Shown here piece by piece: positions 21,023-28,498 of a DNA stretch of 28,498 nucleotides (position 1 is the stretch's first letter; the number at the start of each line of letters is the position of its first letter). The translations under genes were made by a program, and so were the position numbers. Where the stretch lies: NCBI GenBank assembly GCA_035527275.1, contig DATLBA010000121.1, forward strand, positions 1 to 28,498. Direction: 5' to 3'. This DNA is from DATLBA01 sp035527275. Its GTDB lineage: Bacteria > Planctomycetota > Phycisphaerae > FEN-1346. The notes under the pieces were generated by a model, which searched no databases, had not been told where the DNA came from, and saw nothing but the letters and a program-made list of their open reading frames with translations.

Positions 21023-24000
21023 GTGGAACTCAAGAAACTCGAACTGTTCGGATTCAAATCCTTCGCGGACCGGACCCGGTTTGATTTCGACTCCGGGATG
21101 ACGGTCATCGTCGGCCCAAACGGTTGCGGCAAATCGAACGTCGTGGATGCCGTCAAGTGGGTTCTCGGCGAACAGAGCGCCAAGAGCCTGCGCGGCCGCG
21201 AGATGGCTGACATCATCTTCGCCGGCGCCGAAAGCCGGCGCAGCCTCGGCTTCGCGGAGGCGACGCTCACGTTCGACAACTCCAGCGGCCTTCTGCCGAT
21301 CGGCGCCACCGAAGTCGAGGTCAGCCGCCGACTCTACCGCAGCGGCGAGTCCGAGTATCTCCTGAACCGAAAGCCCTGCCGCCTACGCGACGTCCGCGAA
21401 CTGTTCATGGACACCGGTATCGGCGTCAACGCCTACAGCATCATCGAACAGGGCAAGGTTGACGTCCTCCTCCAGTCCAACCCGCAGGAGCGCCGCATCA
21501 TCTTCGAAGAGGCGGCCGGCATCTCCAAGTACAAGGCCAAACGCCGCGAGGCCGAACGCAAACTCGCACGCACCGAGCAGAACCTCCTCCGCCTCGGCGA
21601 CATCTTTGAGGAAGTCGAGCGGCGGCTCCGCAGCGTCAAGTACCAGGCCGGCAAGGCACGCAATTACCTGGAATACACCGGGCGGCTCAAGGAGTTGCGC
21701 GTGTCCTACGCCCTCAGCCGATACGACGAGCAAACCGGCGCCATCGACAATCATCGCAGCGCCATCCGGAACCTGCAGGATAGGAAAGGAGAACAGGCGG
21801 CCGCTCTCGCCAGGATTGAAGAGAAACGCGCGCACCTCGAAGCCGATCTCATGCGCCTGGACGAGGAGGTCCGTCGGACCGAGGCGCGGCTCGGCGAAAT
21901 CCGCTCGGGCCTCGCCACTCGCGAGAACGAAATCGGGTTCCACCGGACCCGGGCCGGCGAACTCGAGCAGGTCGTCGAGCGCGACCGGAAAAAGATCGGC
22001 GACCTGTCGGCCCACGCGCGCGAGGTCAAGGCCCTCCTCGAATCGCGCCGCCGCGAGACCGCCGACGTCGCCCGGCGCGCCGAACGCCAGGAAACAAGCG
22101 TCGCCGAAATCGAGACCAAACTTCAGGAGGTGTCCGACCAGGTCCGGACGCTGACCGGCCGCATCGAGCACGCGAAGGCGGCTCTGATGGACCTGGCCCA
22201 GCAAAAAAGCCAGCAAGCCAGCCGCCTCGCCGGCCTCGACCTGCGACTGGAAAACCTCGACGCGCAGAGCGAGCGCCTCACTAAACGCCGCGATGAAATC
22301 ACGGGCGCCCTCGATGAACTGGCCCGGCGCGAGGAGGAACTCAAGGCCGAAGCCGCCCGCCTGGATGCGCAGACGGCAGACGGCCGACGCCGCCTCGAAG
22401 CCAAACGCCGGGAAGCCGAGGTCAAGCAGGAAGAACTCGAGGCCGTCGGCGAGCAACTTGCCCGCTCCAAGGAAGAGGCGTCGGCCTTGGCCGGCCGACG
22501 CGAACTCCTCGAGGACCTGGAACGCCGGGGCGAAGGCATCCCTGAGGCCGTTCGCCGCGTCTCCGAGACGATCCGCTCCAACGGCCACGCCGGACGATGG
22601 CGCGGCATGGTGGCGGAGTTAATCGAAGTGGACGTCGCCCACGCCGTCATCATCGAATCCGCCCTGGGCCCGGCCGAGAAACTCCTCATCGCCGACCATC
22701 AGGCCGACGTCATCGCCCTGGCCAGCGAACTCGAAGGTGAACTGCCCGGCCAGGTCCGTTTCCTCGCTCTGGATGCGATTGAACCGGCCGGCGACGGCAG
22801 CGACCTTTCCTCCTATCCGGAGGCGGTCGCCTGGGCGATGGACTACGTCCGCACGGACGAGGCGGTGCGTCCCGCCGTCGCCCACCTCCTCGGCCGCACG
22901 GTCATTGTGCGGAGCCTGGAGGGAGCGGTGCGGCTGGCGCGGGGGCTGATGCGCGGATACCGGTTCGTCACCCTCTCAGGCGAGGTCCTGGAAGCCGACG
23001 GGACGGTCGCCATCGGTCCCCCCGGGCCGGAAACCAGCCTCATCTCGCGGCGGTCGGAACTGCGGAACATCGCCGACCGGGAGGCCGCCCTCGCCGGCCG
23101 CATCGAAGAACTCGACGCACGCCGCCGCAGCGCCGTCGAGGACCTTGTGGCTCTCGACGCCGGGCAGCAGACGTTGCGTCAGGAGATTTACGAAGCCTCC
23201 ATGGCCAAGGTCGAAGTGGAAGGCCAACTCAGGCGCCTCGCCGAGAACCACCAGGCACTGACGGCCGAGGCGCCGCTTCTTGAGACGGAACTTGCGAACC
23301 TCGCCGCCGAACGCGACCGCCTGTCGGCCGAACGCTCTCGGCTGCGCGAGGAAGTCGCCGGGCTCGAACGCCGGGCGGCCGACCAGCAGACCGCCATCGA
23401 TGCGCTCGTGTCGGAGCAGCAAACCCTCACCGAGCAGCGCACCGCCTTGGAAGAGGAGCGGACCGGAGCGCGGGTGGCGCTGGCGCGCCTTCGCGAGAAA
23501 CACGCGGCCCTGGTGGATCAGGTCGCGACGTCGGAGCGCGACTTGGCGGCCACGGCCGAGGGTATCGAGCAGGCCCGGGCGGACCTGGCGGAATGCCAGA
23601 CGCGGATCCGCGATTCCGAGCGGGCCATGCTGACCCTTCAATCGGAACTGAGCGAACTTTTCGCCCAAAAGGAGGCGGCCGAGGCCGAAGGCCGACGCCT
23701 GGCGCAGGAGGGCGCGACCCGGCGGACCGAGATGACCGAACTCGCCCAAAAGGCGCGGGCCCTGGAGGCCGAGACCGATCGCCTGCAGAGCGAAATCCAC
23801 AATCTCGAACTCGAAGGACGCGAACTCGAAACCAAACGCGCCGACCTCGTCCAGCGGGTCCGCGACGAGTTTGGCATCGACCTCGCCGAACGCTACGCCG
23901 CCTGGCAGCGAGAGGAAGTGGACTGGGACGCCGTCGCCGCCGACATCCGGGAACTCCAGGGCAAGGTCGAGCGGCTCGGGGCCGTCAATCTCAACGCCAT

Positions 24001-24643
24001 CGACGAACAGGAAGCCCTCGGGAAACGGGCCGAGTTCCTCGGCAAGCAGCGCGACGACCTCACGCGCGCCCAGGAGGCCCTCCGGAACCTTATCGAGCGG
24101 ATCAATCGCGAAAGCCGCCAGCGATTCATGAAAACCTTCGAGGACGTGCGTGGCCACTTCCAGGAACTGTTCCGAAAACTGTTCGGCGGCGGCAAGGCCG
24201 ACGTCTTTCTCGAAAACGAGCAGGACGTGCTGGAAAGCGGGATTGAGGTTGTCGCGCGGCCGCCCGGCAAGCAGCCCCAGCGCATCAGCCTCCTTTCGGG
24301 CGGTGAGAAGGCGCTGACGGCGGTGGCGCTGCTGCTGGCCGTCTTTCGCGCCCGACCCAGCCCCTTCTGCATCCTCGACGAGGTGGACGCGCCGCTCGAC
24401 GAGGCGAACATTGACCGGTTCACCGCTCTGATTCGCGAGTTCCTCGACCAGTCACAGTTCGTCATGATTTCGCACAACAAACGCACGATTAGCATCGCGG
24501 ACGTCCTGTATGGCGTGACGATGCAGGAACCGGGCGTCTCGCGCAAGGTCAGCGTCCGATTCAGCGACCTGCACGAGCAGGGCCTGGTCGCCGAGGAATC
24601 GGCCGAACCCCGCAACGAGCCGGAACCCGCGGTGGTCGGCTGA
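21023..24643 (+). CDS. smc: Chromosome segregation protein SMC
   Basis: A 1206-residue SMC ATPase, full length for the family. It organises and segregates the chromosome as a dimer, normally with ScpA and ScpB. The N-terminal head has KKLELFGFKSFADRT and Walker A GPNGCGKSN (31-39). Long coiled coils flank a hinge at about residues 510-680 (VAELIEVDVAHAVIIESALGP...GYRFVTLSGEVLEADG). The C-terminal head has the signature LLSGGEKALTAVALLLAVF (from about 1090), Walker B FCILDEVDAPLDEANI and the D-loop. The start is GTG 21023, chosen because family members begin at this point and GAAGGAG lies nine bases upstream; a TTG at 21005 would overlap that site. It lies 78 bases after the FlgI-like gene, so cotranscription is possible. 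scpA and scpB are not in the window. Confidence 0.97.
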   Translation: MELKKLELFGFKSFADRTRFDFDSGMTVIVGPNGCGKSNVVDAVKWVLGEQSAKSLRGREMADIIFAGAESRRSLGFAEATLTFDNSSGLLPIGATEVEVSRRLYRSGESEYLLNRKPCRLRDVRELFMDTGIGVNAYSIIEQGKVDVLLQSNPQERRIIFEEAAGISKYKAKRREAERKLARTEQNLLRLGDIFEEVERRLRSVKYQAGKARNYLEYTGRLKELRVSYALSRYDEQTGAIDNHRSAIRNLQDRKGEQAAALARIEEKRAHLEADLMRLDEEVRRTEARLGEIRSGLATRENEIGFHRTRAGELEQVVERDRKKIGDLSAHAREVKALLESRRRETADVARRAERQETSVAEIETKLQEVSDQVRTLTGRIEHAKAALMDLAQQKSQQASRLAGLDLRLENLDAQSERLTKRRDEITGALDELARREEELKAEAARLDAQTADGRRRLEAKRREAEVKQEELEAVGEQLARSKEEASALAGRRELLEDLERRGEGIPEAVRRVSETIRSNGHAGRWRGMVAELIEVDVAHAVIIESALGPAEKLLIADHQADVIALASELEGELPGQVRFLALDAIEPAGDGSDLSSYPEAVAWAMDYVRTDEAVRPAVAHLLGRTVIVRSLEGAVRLARGLMRGYRFVTLSGEVLEADGTVAIGPPGPETSLISRRSELRNIADREAALAGRIEELDARRRSAVEDLVALDAGQQTLRQEIYEASMAKVEVEGQLRRLAENHQALTAEAPLLETELANLAAERDRLSAERSRLREEVAGLERRAADQQTAIDALVSEQQTLTEQRTALEEERTGARVALARLREKHAALVDQVATSERDLAATAEGIEQARADLAECQTRIRDSERAMLTLQSELSELFAQKEAAEAEGRRLAQEGATRRTEMTELAQKARALEAETDRLQSEIHNLELEGRELETKRADLVQRVRDEFGIDLAERYAAWQREEVDWDAVAADIRELQGKVERLGAVNLNAIDEQEALGKRAEFLGKQRDDLTRAQEALRNLIERINRESRQRFMKTFEDVRGHFQELFRKLFGGGKADVFLENEQDVLESGIEVVARPPGKQPQRISLLSGGEKALTAVALLLAVFRARPSPFCILDEVDAPLDEANIDRFTALIREFLDQSQFVMISHNKRTISIADVLYGVTMQEPGVSRKVSVRFSDLHEQGLVAEESAEPRNEPEPAVVG

Positions 24644-24696
24644 AAGGCCGGTCAAGCGGCCGCGCAAAACGGGGAAAAGTCACAGAGTCGGCGCGG

Positions 24697-24712
24697 TCCC
24701 GACTTGTCGGGA
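24697..24712. repeat. Short perfect palindrome between smc and lon
   Basis: TCCCGAC-TT-GTCGGGA, with 7-base arms and a 2-base loop, sits 29 bases before the lon ATG. The two-base loop matches the palindromes at 12641-12666 and 26451-26468. It may be a REP-type element. It leaves little room for a terminator between the two genes. Confidence 0.6.
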
Positions 24713-24740
24713 TCGCCGCCGCAGGTAGGCCTGTGCCCGA

Positions 24741-27146
24741 ATGACGAACGACCCGCAAGGTGTGACTTCGACGCCGGCGACTCGAATACCGGTCCTGCCG
24801 CTTCGCGGTCTGGTGGCGTTTCCCGGTCTGGTGATGACGCTCCAGGTCGGCCGCGAAACCTCCGTGACGGCCGTCCATGCCGCGATGGCCAAAGACCAGC
24901 GGATTCTGCTTCTCGCCCAGCGGGACGCCGCCACGATGGAACCCGACGGCGGCAGCCTCTTTGACATCGGTTCGGTCGGCTGCATCCTTCAGTGTTCGCG
25001 AGAGGATGGCGGCACCTATAAGACGATTGTCGAGTCCGCCGGCCGCGCGGCGGCCGCCAACATCGGCACCGCCGACGGGTGCCTCTGGGCGGACGCGACG
25101 CCTGTTGAGTCGCCGCCCTTCGAAGGCGCCGAGGCCGAAGCCCTGATGCGCATCGTCCGGGGACGATTCTTCTCCTACCTGGGGATGAACCCGAGCCTCC
25201 CTGAAAGTGTCGGCCGTCTCGCCGCCGAGGCCGAAGACGGCCCGCGCCTTTCGGATATCGTCGCCGCCTACATCGCCATTCCCTTCTCCGACAAGCAGCG
25301 CCTCCTTGAAATGATTGACCCGGCCGAAAGGCTGGAAGCCCTGGCGGAAATTCTCGAGAACGAGATCGCCCTCCTCGAGATTCAGCAGCGCATCGGCGAC
25401 CGCGTCCGCACGCGCCTCAAAAAGAGCCAGAAGGAGTATTTCCTGAAGGAACAGTTGCGGGCCATCGAGGAAGAACTGGGCCGGCAGGACCCGGCGTCGG
25501 CCACCGTCGCGGAACTCAGGGACAAGATCCCCGACGCCGCCATGCCCGAAGAGGTCCGAAAAATCGCCCTCCGCGAGCACCAGCGCCTCAGCCGCATGAT
25601 GCCCCTATCCCCCCAGACCGCCGTCGTGACCGAATACCTCGACTGGCTCATCCACATGCCGTGGAACAAGCGGACCGACGACAACCTCGATTTGCGTCAC
25701 GTGCGGGAGGTCCTCGACGAGGACCATTACGGCCTCGAGGAACCGAAGGAGCGGATCCTGGAGTTTCTGGCGGTTAAAAAACTCAAAGAGAAGATGCGCG
25801 AACCGATCCTCTGTTTCGTCGGCCCGCCCGGCGTCGGCAAGACCAGCCTGGCCAAGAGCGTCGCCCGGGCCCTCGGCCGCCGCTTCGTCCGCAAGAGCCT
25901 CGGCGGCGTGCGCGACGAGGCCGAGATTCGCGGCCACCGGCGCACCTACGTCGGCGCCATGCCCGGCCGCATCCTCCAATCCATCCGCAAGGCCGGCGTC
26001 TGCAACCCCGTCTTCCTCCTGGACGAAATCGACAAGATGGGACAGGACGCCCACGGCGACCCGGCCTCGGCGCTCCTGGAAGTCCTCGACCCGGACGAAA
26101 ACTACGCCTTCAGCGACCATTACCTGGAAGTCGAGTTCGACCTGTCGGAGGTGCTGTTTATCTGTGCGGCCAACGTGGCGTCGGCGATTCCCGCGGTGCT
26201 CCTCGACCGCACGGAGGTGATTGAACTCTCGGGCTACACCGAGGACGAGAAGGTCCACATTGCCGAGCGGCACCTGTTTCCTCGGGAACTGGCCGCCCAC
26301 GGCCTTTCCGACGACCAGGTCCGCTTGCCGCGCGACGTCCTGGAGCACATCATCGAAGCCTACACCCGCGAAGCCGGCGTGCGGAACCTGGGGAAGTGCC
26401 TGGCCCGCATCCTCCGCAAGGTGGCCACCGAACTGGCCATTGCGGAAGAGCCCCGATGCACATCGGGGCCGCAGATCTTCTCCCGTGAGAGCGTCCGCGC
26501 CTATCTCGGACCCGCGCCGTACCGCCACCAGCGGGACCGGACCACCGACCGCATCGGAACGGTGACCAGCCTGGCGTGGACCGAGTTCGGCGGACGCAGC
26601 ATGAGCATCGAGGTCGCCTGCATGCCCGGCAAGGGCGACCTGACGCTGACCGGCCAACTCGGCGACATCATGCAGGAGTCCGTCAAGACCGCCCTCTCGT
26701 GGGTCCGGTCGAAGTGTTCGCGGCCGGGGTTGCTCCCGGCGCGCCACACGGTGGACATCCACGTCCACGTGCCGGAAGGCGCGACGCCCAAGGACGGGCC
26801 GAGTGCGGGGCTTCCCGTCGCTTGCGCCCTGGCCTCGGCGCTTTCAGGCCATCCGGCCCGCAACGACGTCGCCGTCACCGGCGAAGTGACCCTTCAGGGC
26901 CGCGTCCTGCCGGTCGGCGGAATCAGGGAGAAGGTCCTCGCGGCTCATCGGGAGGGAATTACCCACGTCTTTCTCCCAAGGGAAAACGCGGACGACCTGG
27001 AGAAGATTCCCGAAGAGGTCCGAAGCGCGGTGCGCTTCACGTTCGTGGACTGCGTGGACGACTGCCTGCGCGAAATCGTGCCGGGCCTTCGGAGCCGGTT
27101 CCGCGCGCGGGCCCCGACCCACCGTCACAACCGCGCCGAGACGTGA
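24741..27146 (+). CDS. lon: Lon protease (ATP-dependent endopeptidase La)
   Basis: An 801-residue LonA protease that degrades misfolded and regulatory proteins in the cytoplasm. The N-terminal substrate-binding domain (PVLPLRGLVAFPGLVMTLQVGR) is followed by the QKEYFLKEQLRAIEEELG helix (about 230-247). The AAA+ module has Walker A GPPGVGKT (361-368) and Walker B FLLDEID (425-431). The protease domain has the catalytic dyad Ser688 in PKDGPSAG and Lys731 in GGIREKVLAAHR. Between the AAA+ and protease parts, codons 571-576 (PRCTSG) are exactly a perfect palindrome, probably an in-frame insertion in the linker. The start at 24741 has only a weak GGTAGG upstream. lon lies 97 bases after smc. It converges on the HEAT gene with 12 bases between stops. 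Confidence 0.97.
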   Translation: MTNDPQGVTSTPATRIPVLPLRGLVAFPGLVMTLQVGRETSVTAVHAAMAKDQRILLLAQRDAATMEPDGGSLFDIGSVGCILQCSREDGGTYKTIVESAGRAAAANIGTADGCLWADATPVESPPFEGAEAEALMRIVRGRFFSYLGMNPSLPESVGRLAAEAEDGPRLSDIVAAYIAIPFSDKQRLLEMIDPAERLEALAEILENEIALLEIQQRIGDRVRTRLKKSQKEYFLKEQLRAIEEELGRQDPASATVAELRDKIPDAAMPEEVRKIALREHQRLSRMMPLSPQTAVVTEYLDWLIHMPWNKRTDDNLDLRHVREVLDEDHYGLEEPKERILEFLAVKKLKEKMREPILCFVGPPGVGKTSLAKSVARALGRRFVRKSLGGVRDEAEIRGHRRTYVGAMPGRILQSIRKAGVCNPVFLLDEIDKMGQDAHGDPASALLEVLDPDENYAFSDHYLEVEFDLSEVLFICAANVASAIPAVLLDRTEVIELSGYTEDEKVHIAERHLFPRELAAHGLSDDQVRLPRDVLEHIIEAYTREAGVRNLGKCLARILRKVATELAIAEEPRCTSGPQIFSRESVRAYLGPAPYRHQRDRTTDRIGTVTSLAWTEFGGRSMSIEVACMPGKGDLTLTGQLGDIMQESVKTALSWVRSKCSRPGLLPARHTVDIHVHVPEGATPKDGPSAGLPVACALASALSGHPARNDVAVTGEVTLQGRVLPVGGIREKVLAAHREGITHVFLPRENADDLEKIPEEVRSAVRFTFVDCVDDCLREIVPGLRSRFRARAPTHRHNRAET
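26451..26468. repeat. In-frame palindrome inside lon
   Basis: CCCCGATG-CA-CATCGGGG, with 8-base arms and a 2-base loop, occupies codons 571-576 of lon exactly. It adds Pro-Arg-Cys-Thr-Ser-Gly in the linker before the protease domain without breaking the frame. Confidence 0.7.
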
Positions 27147-27158
27147 GGCCGCCGGCCC

Positions 27159-28498
27159 TTATCCTTTGGGGGCTTTCGGCGCCGGCTCCTTGCTCCTTTT
27201 CGGCTGGGGCTCCTCAATCGCTTCCGGTGCATGCTTTCGCAGCCACAATTCGTAGAAACCGACGTCTTCCCCTTCGAGGCCGGTGATTTTCCGGAGGGCA
27301 TTCAAGTAGATCGGTTCAAGTTGCGGCTCGCTATCTTTCTTGCACGCCTGAATGAGAGCGGCGGCGATGGAGGTCGAGCCGCTCGGCGCCAAAGCGCCGA
27401 CGGCCCCGACGGTCTGCGCCCGCGCCCACAAGTTTTTCATCGCCAGGTTTTCGATGAGGATCGGCAGCACCTTGGCCGCGCCCGCGTCCTCGCGCTTGAG
27501 CGTCCGGTAGCCCAGGATGGCGGCGGCCCCGCGGGCCTGTTCCTCGGGGTCCTTCAGGAGCCGAAGCAGGAGGTCCGACTCGATGGGTTTCTGCTGGATG
27601 GCCAGGCCGATGGCGGCGCCGCTGCGCACCGAACCGCTTCGGTCCGTGGCCAACTTCACGAGGTGGGGCCTCGCCGTCTCGTCGCTTGTGAACGTCAACC
27701 CGAATGCCGCCAACTCGCGCGCAATCGGGTCCGCGTCTGCCGCTTCGGTAATCAGGGTTTCGAGGTTGTTGTCGGCGATGCGGCTCGTTTGGGCCTGGAG
27801 TTCCGCACTCAGGTTCGCGTTGCCCTGGGCGTTGGCGCGGTCGTGTGCGGCCCGGAGGTCCCGGAGCACCATCCGGAGTTCCTCAGCGGGTAGCGGCTTG
27901 GTCAGCAGCCGCCGCCGATCCAGGCCCGCCTGCATGGTGTTAACCGCTGGCGTCCACGGGCCGTCGGGATTCTCCTGAGCGTAGGCGCGCAGGGTTTGGA
28001 GCGCGGCATTGAGGTCGTCCGCCTGGACCTGGTCGAATGCGCGCTGGATGCGCTCGAGGTCGGCCCGGGCCTTGGCCAACTGGGCCTGGTCGAGCCGGGT
28101 GCTGCCCACACACTTGCTCTCGAAGGTTTCCTCGACCTGCTGGTCGGCCGCGTCGGTCTTCTCGCGAAGGGCCGTCGTGCCCGACTTGGCCAGGGCTCCG
28201 CTGCCGTCGATGGCTACGGCCAAACGTATCCGCCACTCGTCCACCCGAAGCCTGTCGGCGTACTCACCCTGGAAGGCGGCGGTGGCGGTCCGCTCAAGCA
28301 CCGCGCACGGTTTGTCGTTGGCGGTTTCGATTGTGGCGAACGTCGTTCGGATGGTGGCGCGAAGGATGCCGAGGTCAAGTTCCGTCGAGAATTCATCGCC
28401 CGGACTGATGGGTTGTTCGGGCAGTTGGTGGCAGGCGGCGAAGAGCGCCGCGAGAGCCTCGACCGGATTGGCCACGGATTCCGGCGCCGCCGATCCCG
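27159..28498 (-). CDS. HEAT-repeat protein, N-terminus outside the window
   Basis: At least 446 codons reading leftward from the window edge to a TAA at 27159. A GTG at 28475 could be a start, but the frame stays open to 28498 and no signal peptide or ribosome site is visible, so the gene is treated as 5'-partial. The visible N-terminal part is alpha-helical and Gln/Ala-rich (RADLERIQRAFDQVQADDLNAAL). The C-terminal half holds HEAT-type repeats: ELAAFGLTFTSDETARPHLVKL, GSVRSGAAIGLAIQQKPIESDLLLRLL, PEEQARGAAAILGYRTL, KNLWARAQTVGAVGAL. The tail is Lys/Pro-rich (PKRSKEPAPKAPKG). It probably mediates protein interactions; no catalytic motif is seen. It is the third HEAT-type protein of this window. 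Confidence 0.75.
   Translation of the reverse strand, partial: GSAAPESVANPVEALAALFAACHQLPEQPISPGDEFSTELDLGILRATIRTTFATIETANDKPCAVLERTATAAFQGEYADRLRVDEWRIRLAVAIDGSGALAKSGTTALREKTDAADQQVEETFESKCVGSTRLDQAQLAKARADLERIQRAFDQVQADDLNAALQTLRAYAQENPDGPWTPAVNTMQAGLDRRRLLTKPLPAEELRMVLRDLRAAHDRANAQGNANLSAELQAQTSRIADNNLETLITEAADADPIARELAAFGLTFTSDETARPHLVKLATDRSGSVRSGAAIGLAIQQKPIESDLLLRLLKDPEEQARGAAAILGYRTLKREDAGAAKVLPILIENLAMKNLWARAQTVGAVGALAPSGSTSIAAALIQACKKDSEPQLEPIYLNALRKITGLEGEDVGFYELWLRKHAPEAIEEPQPKRSKEPAPKAPKG

Noticed and set aside
21383..24157. Long minus-strand frames opposite smc
   Set aside because: Leu/Ala/Phe-rich shadows produced by the Glu/Arg-rich coiled-coil codons of smc.
25605..26768. 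Minus-strand frame opposite lon
   Set aside because: Opposite Walker and protease motifs of lon; no independent signals.

Overview
The window is a GC-rich bacterial chromosome segment, not a phage or plasmid. It contains housekeeping genes (smc, lon, nadA, ogt, a tRNA-Ala and a probable 6S RNA) mixed with secreted HEAT-repeat proteins, a YdjY-like secreted protein, a FlgI-like protein away from flagellar genes, and a PocR-GAF-SpoIIE phosphatase. This mixture, the codon bias and the anaerobe-type genes (2-oxoacid:ferredoxin oxidoreductase gamma subunit, 2-hydroxyacyl-CoA dehydratase-like protein) suggest an uncultured, probably anaerobic member of the Planctomycetota, perhaps near the Phycisphaerae. 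That placement is an inference from gene content; the window has no rRNA or other marker that fixes it.

Layout. 1-2.1 kb: a GH130 mannoside phosphorylase-like gene, a C-terminally short MscS channel, a palindrome-rich MITE-like element directly after it, and a 44-residue membrane protein on the minus strand. 2.3-3.9 kb: an orphan oxidoreductase gamma subunit and a secreted HEAT-repeat protein. 3.96-6.8 kb (minus): nadA followed by a PocR-GAF-PP2C phosphatase, probably one transcript. 7.0-7.7 kb: an unrecognised membrane protein whose two halves share His, Cys and Asp motifs. 7.9-12.0 kb: an arabinose-type operon (FucI-family isomerase, ribulokinase, ribulose-5-phosphate 4-epimerase) with a near-consensus promoter and a structured leader; its base composition is visibly more AT-rich than its surroundings. 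12.3-12.8 kb: a GIY-YIG protein, a block of nested palindromes, and tRNA-Ala(CGC). 12.9-16.7 kb: four overlapping or abutting genes (hydroxyacyl-CoA dehydratase-like, lipid-flippase/LPG-synthase-like, PHP metallohydrolase, Ogt). 16.7-17.0 kb: a candidate 6S RNA with its own promoter and terminator on the minus strand. 17.1-18.5 kb: a small three-helix membrane protein and the YdjY-like protein, then tandem terminator hairpins. 18.5-19.1 kb: a gene-free, repeat-rich stretch. 19.1-27.1 kb: the FlgI-HEAT protein, smc and lon. 27.2 kb to the end (minus): a HEAT-repeat protein cut by the window edge.

How the genes work together. The clearest pathway is L-arabinose to L-ribulose to L-ribulose-5-phosphate to D-xylulose-5-phosphate (8.07-11.96 kb); no transporter or regulator is encoded beside it. 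nadA supplies quinolinate for NAD synthesis. The window contains several good sigma-70-type promoters with TTGACA-like -35 boxes and TAGAAT/TAGACT -10 boxes. The most unusual items are the duplicated His/Cys membrane protein, the FlgI-HEAT fusion, and short perfect palindromes with two-base loops, one of which lies in frame inside lon.
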